Shown: piece after piece, positions 1 through 5,545 of the stretch
How the letters are laid out: the number at the start of each line of letters is the position of its first letter
Numbering within the stretch: the stretch's first letter is position 1
Translations under genes and position numbers: made by a program
Notes under the pieces: generated by a model
What the model was told of the DNA's origin: nothing
Database searches by the model: none
Seen by the model: only the letters and a program-made list of their open reading frames with translations
Origin: Acidobacteriaceae bacterium
GTDB taxonomy: Bacteria; Acidobacteriota; Terriglobia; Terriglobales; Acidobacteriaceae
Assembly: GCA_009781125.1 (NCBI GenBank)
Contig: WQYS01000034.1
Coordinates: 1-12,630 of the forward strand
Length of the DNA stretch: 12,630 nt
Reading direction: 5' to 3'

Positions 1-1167
1 CACCGGAATCGCCAGCAACACCACTCCTGACTCGCGCCAGCCCAGAAAGAGCGCGATCAGAAACGTCACCGAGAGAGTTGCCAGCAGGAGATGCTCGAGC
101 AGATTATCCGACTTCGCTTTGGCGGTATCGCCATAGTTCCGCGTCGTGGTCACCTGCACGTCGCTGGGAATCTGCACGCCCTTCATCTCGTCGATGCGCT
201 TGAGAACAGCGTTGGCGATGTCGGTAGCGTTCGTCCCTTTACGCTTGGCGACGGTCACGGTGATGCCCGGATATTGTTGCGGCGCGTGACCGGCAGCTGC
301 GCCCGCGTTTGTGGTTCCGAACAGAACGTAGTTCGCCGGTTCCGGTGGTCCGTCGATAATCTGATCGGCCACATCGCGCAGATAGACGGGACGCCCGCCG
401 CTGGCAGCTACGACCACCGATTCAAGATCCTTGCTGCTGGTAAACAGATTACCCGCGTCCACGCGCACTTCTTGATTGTTCTGGGCAAAGCTGCCTGCCT
501 GCAGGCTTGCATTCGCCGCCTGTAAACGGCCCACGATGATCGCGGGCGAAAGTCCGTAAGCATTGAGTTTTGCTGCGCTGAGCATGACGCGCATAGTACG
601 GGGCAGACCGCCGATGACAGTGCTCTCGGATACATCCGGTATCTGCTCGACGTTGTGGCGAACTTCGTCGGCGATGGCGCGGAGCTGATACCCGTCGTAA
701 TGTTCTCCCCACAAAGTCAGCGAAAGAATCGGAACATCATCGATGGACCGCGCCTTAATGATCGGCTGCGTCACGCCCGGCGGAATCTGGTCGAAGTTTG
801 AATACAGCTTGCTGTACACCTTGATCAGCGCGTCTTCCTGCGGAGTTCCCACCAGGAAGCGCACGATGACCAGGCTCTGCCCAGGAGCCGATGTGGAGTA
901 GATGTACTCCACGCCGGAGATCTGGTGCACCAGCTTCTCGATGGGAAGCGTGACCCGCTCTTCCACCTCGGCGGGCGACGCTCCCGGCATAGCCGTAACG
1001 ATGTCGAGCATCGGAACTAGAATCTGCGGATCCTCTTCGCGCGGAATGATGGCGACGGCAAAGGCTCCCAGCGCCAGCGACGCTACCACAAACAGCGGAG
1101 TCAGCTTCGAATGCAGGAACGACTTCGCCAACCGTCCCGCCAAACCCAGTCCGTGATCGTTTGTCAT
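1..1167 (-). CDS. RND-family efflux permease, N-terminal 389 residues (cut by window edge)
   Basis: Inner-membrane, proton-driven pump subunit of a tripartite exporter; the RND family moves drugs, solvents, metals or other small molecules to the outer-membrane channel. Translating the minus strand from the ATG at 1167 gives an uninterrupted frame to the edge. Seen: a short cytoplasmic start, a first membrane helix at about residues 22-41, directly followed by the PREEDPQI motif (42-49) typical of AcrB/CzcA-like permeases; then a periplasmic porter region (about 45-350) with the usual motifs MPGASPAEVEERVTLPIEK and ISGVEYIYSTSAPG; a second helix at about 358-379 and the beginning of a third. 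Full-length relatives have roughly 1,000-1,100 residues, so about two thirds, including the TM4 proton-relay residues, lies outside the window. The ATG overlaps the adaptor stop (ATGA). Pump class (drug versus metal) cannot be decided without TM4; the sequence resembles the HAE1-like group more than CzcA, by impression only. Confidence 0.93.
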   Translation of the reverse strand, partial: MTNDHGLGLAGRLAKSFLHSKLTPLFVVASLALGAFAVAIIPREEDPQILVPMLDIVTAMPGASPAEVEERVTLPIEKLVHQISGVEYIYSTSAPGQSLVIVRFLVGTPQEDALIKVYSKLYSNFDQIPPGVTQPIIKARSIDDVPILSLTLWGEHYDGYQLRAIADEVRHNVEQIPDVSESTVIGGLPRTMRVMLSAAKLNAYGLSPAIIVGRLQAANASLQAGSFAQNNQEVRVDAGNLFTSSKDLESVVVAASGGRPVYLRDVADQIIDGPPEPANYVLFGTTNAGAAAGHAPQQYPGITVTVAKRKGTNATDIANAVLKRIDEMKGVQIPSDVQVTTTRNYGDTAKAKSDNLLEHLLLATLSVTFLIALFLGWRESGVVLLAIPV

Positions 1168-2276
1168 GGCTGGGCCTCGATTCGCTTGCCCGCAAGATCA
1201 CGGTCTGCGGGACTGTCCACAAGTCTCTCGTTGGCGGCAATTCCAGAGAGTATCTCAACCGCATCTCCGTGCGCTGCGCCGAGAGTTACATACCGGAGCT
1301 GCGCCACGCCGTTGCTATCGAGCACATAGGCACAGGGCAACGACCCGCGCATCACGATGGCGGCTCGCGGCGCGAGGATCGCCTGTTTTGTACCCGTAGG
1401 AATCTCCGCCGCCGCATACATGCCTGCGCGAAGATTCGGTGACGGCGGGATATCGATCTTGACCAGAAAGCTGCGGCTCGCGGCGTCTGCCGCAGGAACG
1501 ATCTCCGATACTGTCCCGCTCAGAGCAGCGTCTGGAACACTGTCTACCGAGACCGCGATCTTCATCCCTTTGCGGACAGATCCAATCGCCGACTCTGCAA
1601 CCGAGGCCTGCAGTTGCAGCGGCCCGGCGCTGTCGATCTGCACCAGCGGAACGCCGGGCGAGGCCAGCGCGCCCGGGTCAACCATGCGGCTGGTGACGAC
1701 GCCCGCAAACGGCGCGGTTACTCTTGCATAGCCAAGCATCGAGCGCGCGCCGGACTGCTGCGCCTTCATCGCATTGACCTGTGCGCGCAGAGCATCCACC
1801 TGGGCCGATGCGGCTTCGGCCCGGCGCGTTACCTCGTCCATCTCCTGCGGGCTCACGCTCTTCTCGGATTGCAGTTGCTTGTATCGGGCCAGCGTACTGG
1901 CCGCCAGGTCGGCTTGTGTCTGCGCTGCGATCTGCTGGTTCTCTGCCGCCTTCACGGCTGCCTCGGCCTGATCTGCCGTTGACTTCAACGTGGCAGAGTC
2001 CAGTACGACGAGCGTCTGCCCTGCGCGGACAGAATCGCCTTCACGCACCAGCACCTGCTCGACGCGGCCCATCACCTGCGCCGAAAGCATCGCCGTCTGC
2101 CGCGCGCGGAGCGTTCCGGTCGCCTTTACGGTCACGGGAGCCTGCTCCTGACGGCTCTCGACCACTCGCGCCTGCGCCGTTTCGATGGCTGCGTGATCCG
2201 CAGGCTTGCTCGATTCGCAGCCCAGCACGGCTGCGGAAATAACAGCAATTGAAACTATGTATCCAGAAGCCTTCAT
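1164..2276 (-). CDS. RND efflux periplasmic adaptor (membrane fusion protein), lipoprotein
   Basis: Periplasmic linker that joins the RND permease to the TolC-like channel. I chose the ATG at 2276 (370 aa), not the in-frame ATG at 2366. It is preceded by a strong GGAGGA at 6-nt spacing, it begins a good lipoprotein signal (MKASGYIVSIAVISAAVLGC, with C20 as the predicted lipidated residue), and it forms an ATGA overlap with the upstream gene. The longer start would put 30 charged residues ahead of the signal peptide. Seen domains: first half of the lipoyl/barrel-sandwich domain at about 60-93 (GRVEQVLVREGDSVRAGQ), an Ala/Gln-rich alpha-helical hairpin at about 95-180, second lipoyl half at about 183-214 (ARVTAPFAGVVTSRMVDPGA), then beta-barrel and membrane-proximal domains to the C terminus. 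Length is normal for HlyD/AcrA-type adaptors. The lipobox has Leu at -2, slightly unusual but allowed. Confidence 0.93.
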   Translation of the reverse strand: MKASGYIVSIAVISAAVLGCESSKPADHAAIETAQARVVESRQEQAPVTVKATGTLRARQTAMLSAQVMGRVEQVLVREGDSVRAGQTLVVLDSATLKSTADQAEAAVKAAENQQIAAQTQADLAASTLARYKQLQSEKSVSPQEMDEVTRRAEAASAQVDALRAQVNAMKAQQSGARSMLGYARVTAPFAGVVTSRMVDPGALASPGVPLVQIDSAGPLQLQASVAESAIGSVRKGMKIAVSVDSVPDAALSGTVSEIVPAADAASRSFLVKIDIPPSPNLRAGMYAAAEIPTGTKQAILAPRAAIVMRGSLPCAYVLDSNGVAQLRYVTLGAAHGDAVEILSGIAANERLVDSPADRDLAGKRIEAQP

Positions 2277-3637
2277 TGCAACTCCTCCGCTCGATCTGCT
2301 GTCAGTGTTCCTGTTGCGAATAGCTGTTGTGCGTATGCCATAGCGTTGCCGTAGACAGCGTGCCAATAGTTCATCTGCGCCTCGCGTTCGGCGTCTTCGG
2401 CGCGAAGCAGATCGGTGATGGTGGTCAGACCCGCGCCGTAGCGGTTCTTCAGAATGCGCAGGCTCTCTGCCGCCTGATCGATGGCCGCCCGCGCCGTCTC
2501 CAGAGATTGCTCCGCCGTGCGGCGTTGGATGTGAGCCTGGTTCACCTGCAACCGGACCTGCTGCTGATAAGCATTCCTCTGGGCATCCACGCGCGCTTTG
2601 CCTGCCCGCTCCTTTGCCAGTTGCGCGCGCTTGCCGAAGGGAAGAACATCAATGCCGATTTGAACTCCGGCGACCCAGTTGTTTCCGCCCTGTCCGCCCC
2701 ACTTCTGGCGGTCGTCCTCCCAGTTGCCGTAGGCTTTGATCTCGGGCCCGAAGCTCGAACGGGCCGCGCTCTCCGCGGCTGCCTGCGCCGACTGCGCCTG
2801 GCTGAGTGCAGCAAGATCGTGGCGGCTGCGGAGTGCTGTCTGCATCTCCTGTTCGAGGTCGCTTTGGGGGAAGCTCTTCGGCTCGATAGGCTGAAGCGTC
2901 GAAGTTGCAAGCTCAGGCGCGCCTATCGCAACTCGCAACTGCGCCCACGCCAGTTCAAGGCCGCCTTGAGCGGCGATCAGCGCCTGCCTGCGTGCGGCGG
3001 TGTTCACCTGTGCCGACATGCGATCCGACTCCACCGCCAGCCCGGCCTTTACGTGATCGTTCACCGAATCTTCGAGCGCCTTGGCGGTCTCCAGTTCGTG
3101 CCGGGCGATCTCTGCCTGCCGCACCGCGTACAGCACTCCCTGATAGGCTTGGACCGTATCGAAGACGACCCTCTGATCCACGGCCTCGGCGGACGAGGCG
3201 GCGCTCTTCCGCATCAGCTCCGCGCCTTTAACCATTTTCTGCGCGTGCAGGGAATCGAACAGCAGCCAGCCACCCGAGATGCGCGTGCTGAAGTTCCCGA
3301 TGGTGTCCGGTTTGTTCAGCGCGTCGAGCGCGAAGTCCGCCTGCGCGAACCGCTGCTGCCGCAGACGGGTTCCGAAGGCATACACGGGATCGTTTCCCCG
3401 CGAGATGTCCTCCGCCAGACTGACCTGCGGCAGGAACTGAGTTCGGGCCAGCGTGACGTTGGCCTTCGCCTCATCGACGCCCGCTTTAGCATCATCGACA
3501 TCCGGGTTCTGCTTCAGAGCGATCTCGATCGCCTGCCTGAGCGTCAGAGGTGCCAACAAATCCTGCGCTCGAATCCCGGGAGAAATTATGCAACCGATCA
3601 GGATAAGCCATCGGCCTGTCCAAAGCACTCGTCTCAT
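2273..3637 (-). CDS. TolC-like outer-membrane efflux protein (OEP family)
   Basis: Outer-membrane channel and periplasmic tunnel of the tripartite pump; a trimer is expected from the family. The 454-residue product has a basic start and hydrophobic core (MRRVLWTGRWLILIGCIISP) with a likely signal peptidase I site after IRA at residue 24. It then carries two OEP repeats, about 30-215 and 240-435, rich in long Ala/Gln helices as in TolC. The first begins LTLRQAIEIALKQNPDV, the classic OEP opening; the second has LGAGLTTITDLLRAEDAERE-like channel helix sequence (here RYGAGLTTITDLLRAEDAER). Cys16 sits in an LIGC context, so a lipoprotein form, known for OprM-type factors, is an alternative, but the hydrophobic stretch before it is short. 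It is first in the pump operon; its TGA overlaps the adaptor ATG. No strong ribosome site is seen upstream, only a purine stretch (AAAGGGGAAAG) about 10 nt before the start. Confidence 0.92.
   Translation of the reverse strand: MRRVLWTGRWLILIGCIISPGIRAQDLLAPLTLRQAIEIALKQNPDVDDAKAGVDEAKANVTLARTQFLPQVSLAEDISRGNDPVYAFGTRLRQQRFAQADFALDALNKPDTIGNFSTRISGGWLLFDSLHAQKMVKGAELMRKSAASSAEAVDQRVVFDTVQAYQGVLYAVRQAEIARHELETAKALEDSVNDHVKAGLAVESDRMSAQVNTAARRQALIAAQGGLELAWAQLRVAIGAPELATSTLQPIEPKSFPQSDLEQEMQTALRSRHDLAALSQAQSAQAAAESAARSSFGPEIKAYGNWEDDRQKWGGQGGNNWVAGVQIGIDVLPFGKRAQLAKERAGKARVDAQRNAYQQQVRLQVNQAHIQRRTAEQSLETARAAIDQAAESLRILKNRYGAGLTTITDLLRAEDAEREAQMNYWHAVYGNAMAYAQQLFATGTLTADRAEELQ
2283..2288 (-). 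promoter_or_regulatory. Shine-Dalgarno of the adaptor gene, deciding its start
   Basis: On the minus strand GGAGGA lies 6 nt before the ATG at 2276, inside the 3' end of the outer-membrane-factor gene. It is the best ribosome-binding site in the operon and the main reason to prefer 2276 over the upstream in-frame ATG at 2366. Confidence 0.75.
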
Positions 3638-3722
3638 CTGTCTGCTCTTTCCCCTTTATTAGAGAAAAGTCACAGCAGAACAAAAGCGTTACACGATTTC
3701 TGCATTCTCTGAAAAAACTGTT
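3638..3722 (-). other. Short gap between the TIGR00300 gene and the efflux operon
   Basis: This AT-richer 85-bp spacer lies between two same-direction genes. I see no convincing -35/-10 pair and no strong terminator; the only dyad is a 6-bp stem with a 17-nt loop (3675-3680 with 3698-3703) without a good T-run. It may hold the pump promoter, or the four genes may be co-transcribed; the sequence does not decide. Confidence 0.4.
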
Positions 3723-4958
3723 CTAAATCTTCAGCGCTCCGGCCAGCTCTCTGACGAAGAGCTCGGCATCGGTCACCAGCCCCAGCGCCTGGAAGGTGCC
3801 GCGATCTGCCAGCTTGGTCACCGTCGCCGGATTGATATCGACGGCCACCACCTTGACCGACGCGGGCAGCATGTTTCCGGTGGCAATCGAGTGCAACATG
3901 GTGGCGATCATCAGCACCATCTCGACGCCGTTGAGCGCCTCGCGCATGCGCCGCTGAGCCTCGCCCATATCGACGATGACATCCGGCAGGGGGCCGTCGT
4001 CGCGGACCGATCCGGCCAGCACCAGATCGACATTGTTCTTCACGCACTCGTACATCACGCCCTCGCGCAGGACTCCGCTCTCGACCGCCTGCTTCAGCGA
4101 TCCGGCGCGGCGGATGGCGTTAATCGCATACATATGATGACTGTGCCCGCCCTCAACCGGCTGGCCGTCATGCAGCGCGACTCCCAGCGAGGTTCCCATC
4201 AGAACGCTCTCCACATCGTGCGTGGCAATGGCGTTGCCGCCGAAGAGAACCTGCACGTATCCGGCGCGAATCATGGCGGCCAGGTACGGTCCCGCGCCGC
4301 TGTGTATGATGGCCGGTCCGGCGACCACTAGAATCTTTCCGCCGCGGGCGCGCGTCTCCTTCATCTCGGCGGCGATCTGGTCGATCACCAGCCGTTTGGG
4401 CCGCTCCGACGAGACGTTGCTGCCCATGAAGGAGAAGACCTCCCGCTCGCGCGCGCGCTGCGGCGGAAAGACCCTGATGCCATCGTGTCCGACCACCACC
4501 ATATCGCCCTTGCGAACCGAAGCCATCGGCACCATGCGCGCGTGCGCCGGCTCGCGGTCGATTACGATCACCAAGTCCATCTCGGTGTTTTCTACATCGA
4601 TCCAACGTCCGCCCAGACGCACCTGCGTCGGCATGTGCGTGGTCGAGTAGAAGTCGTCGGGCAGAGCGCCATCGCTCGGCGCGGGCTGCACCTGCGCGTC
4701 GGTTCCCGAGGCCAGTTCGGCTCCGAACTGCTGCAGCGCGGTCAGGATGCGGCTCAACTGCGCGTCGCTCTGAGCGATCACCTTCAGACGCGCGAACGAG
4801 GCCTCGTCCTTCCAGCGTCCGACGCGAATCTCCAGCACGTCGAAGGCGCCGCCCATGTCCATCACGGTGTCGAAGACCCGGGGCAGGATCAGTGAATCGA
4901 TAATGTGTCCCTGCAGAATGATCTCTTCACTAAAGCCGCCGTTTGCCTGTCCGTTCAT
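3723..4958 (-). CDS. TIGR00300 family protein (LOR/SDH-domain; possible ornithine cyclodeaminase)
   Basis: A 411-residue soluble protein recognised as a full-length TIGR00300 member. The N-terminal LOR/SDH conserved region (about 10-110) shows GHIIDSLILPRVFD, DMGGAFDVLEIRVG and DDFYSTTHMPTQVRLGGRW. The C-terminal half (about 200-405) is Rossmann-like, with GGKILVVAGPAIIHSGAG (206-223), LFGGNAIATHDVE (238-250), GGHSHHMYAINAIR (270-283) and KVVAVDINPATVTKLADRG (369-387), consistent with dinucleotide binding. From family knowledge, archaeal members and the related C-terminal domain of cyanobacterial arginine-guanidine-removing AgrE/ArgZ enzymes have been linked to ornithine-to-proline conversion; assigning that reaction here is inference. 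No transmembrane segment is seen. The start at 4958 is supported by GGAAGGG 9 nt upstream and by the conserved N terminus. It lies 85 bp upstream of the efflux genes on the same strand; a functional link is not evident. Confidence 0.88.
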   Translation of the reverse strand: MNGQANGGFSEEIILQGHIIDSLILPRVFDTVMDMGGAFDVLEIRVGRWKDEASFARLKVIAQSDAQLSRILTALQQFGAELASGTDAQVQPAPSDGALPDDFYSTTHMPTQVRLGGRWIDVENTEMDLVIVIDREPAHARMVPMASVRKGDMVVVGHDGIRVFPPQRAREREVFSFMGSNVSSERPKRLVIDQIAAEMKETRARGGKILVVAGPAIIHSGAGPYLAAMIRAGYVQVLFGGNAIATHDVESVLMGTSLGVALHDGQPVEGGHSHHMYAINAIRRAGSLKQAVESGVLREGVMYECVKNNVDLVLAGSVRDDGPLPDVIVDMGEAQRRMREALNGVEMVLMIATMLHSIATGNMLPASVKVVAVDINPATVTKLADRGTFQALGLVTDAELFVRELAGALKI

Positions 4959-4967
4959 ATCCCTCAG

Positions 4968-4974
4968 CCCTTCC
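4968..4974 (-). promoter_or_regulatory. Ribosome-binding site of the TIGR00300 gene
   Basis: On the minus strand GGAAGGG ends 9 nt before the ATG at 4958. A second purine run, GAGGG, is too close to the start (2 nt) to be the main site. Confidence 0.55.
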
Positions 4975-5276
4975 GATAGTTCTGTTAACCAGTTTCGCAG
5001 CTATCCGGAGAGATACCAAATTCCGGCTGAACCCAACTTTGCTGCGTGGTAGAACTATTTTCGCAAAACAATACTTGGTGTTTTTTGCACATAATTCCCG
5101 TTTTTATAGCAAATACGACGCAGCGCAGCATGAACTTCGACCTTCATGGAAGCGGAAAAGTACGCCTCGCGCGATTTTTGGGTGTAGCAACTCTACTTGT
5201 CTAGAGGTTTAAATCACATGAATGGTCATGTTTGGAAGAAGAGAACTCATCTCGTTAACCTTTCAAGTGCTATTTT

Positions 5277-5292
5277 CTTCAAAATTTTGAAG
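5277..5292. repeat. Perfect 16-bp palindrome in the intergenic region
   Basis: CTTCAAAATTTTGAAG is its own reverse complement, and after one mismatch the symmetry continues for three more base pairs on each side (5273-5296). It could be a regulator-binding dyad or form a weak AT-rich hairpin; no GC stem or T-run makes it a standard terminator. Function is unknown. Confidence 0.5.
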
Positions 5293-5344
5293 CAAAATCC
5301 GAAACGTTCAATCATTCAAGATCAGTCCTGTTGAAAACTATAGA

Positions 5345-5363
5345 TTGTTACAAATGACGTCAT
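5345..5363. promoter_or_regulatory. Two adjacent dyads, possible operator
   Basis: TTGTTACAA (5345-5353, arms TTGT/ACAA around one base) is directly followed by ATGACGTCAT (5354-5363), a perfect 10-bp palindrome. Their tandem arrangement about 180 bp before the giant gene suggests a possible transcription-factor site, but no family can be assigned from the sequence. Confidence 0.3.
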
Positions 5364-5455
5364 GTTTGGTTGAAATGTCCGAGACTACTATCTCCAGCCG
5401 GGGCTATGCAGGTTAAAGATGCCATTTATGGAGCAACGCTTTTTCTTCCGGTTGG

Positions 5456-5489
5456 GCAGGCAGGTGAGTTTTTCGCCTGTTTGCTTTTC
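5456..5489 (+). terminator. Terminator-like hairpin in the leader of the giant gene
   Basis: GCAGGCAGG (5456-5464) can pair with CCTGTTTGC (5476-5484) as a 9-bp stem with two G-T wobbles and an 11-nt loop, followed by TTTTC. It sits 57 nt before the proposed start codon and reads in the same direction. It could stop read-in transcription from upstream, act as an attenuator in the 5' leader, or be chance. The T-run is short, so confidence is modest. Confidence 0.35.
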
Positions 5490-5545
5490 TGACAAGGATG
5501 CAATCAATGTTGTTCAAAAAAGACGTTTGAAGGGTTGGTAACACT

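Larger units (their letters stand above)
4959..5545. other. Divergent intergenic region, AT-rich, no convincing gene
   Basis: The 587 bp between the divergent TIGR00300 gene and the giant plus-strand gene must carry promoters for both. Base composition is visibly lower in GC than the flanking genes. Reading frames here are short, lack conserved protein character, or overlap the start of the TIGR00300 gene, so none is called. I see no tRNA, no rRNA and no riboswitch I could match. It holds several dyads and a terminator-like hairpin listed separately. No pair of -35/-10 boxes is good enough to report; TTGAAA at 5331 and TATAGA at 5339 are present but wrongly spaced relative to each other. Confidence 0.6.

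Noticed and set aside
3675..3703. Terminator between the TIGR00300 and outer-membrane-factor genes
   Set aside because: Only a 6-bp stem with a 17-nt loop and no proper T-run in the direction of transcription.
2327..3712. Plus-strand open frame of 461 codons opposite the outer-membrane factor
   Set aside because: The minus strand encodes a clear OEP protein across the same bases; the plus product has no domain character and many Arg/Leu/Cys residues typical of shadows.
4943..5212. Small plus-strand gene (89 codons) in the intergenic region
   Set aside because: It overlaps the start of the TIGR00300 gene, has no ribosome site and no conserved protein character.
5380..5490. Riboswitch (c-di-GMP type) in the leader of the giant gene
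   Set aside because: The conserved core sequences of the GEMM motif could not be matched; only simple hairpins are seen.
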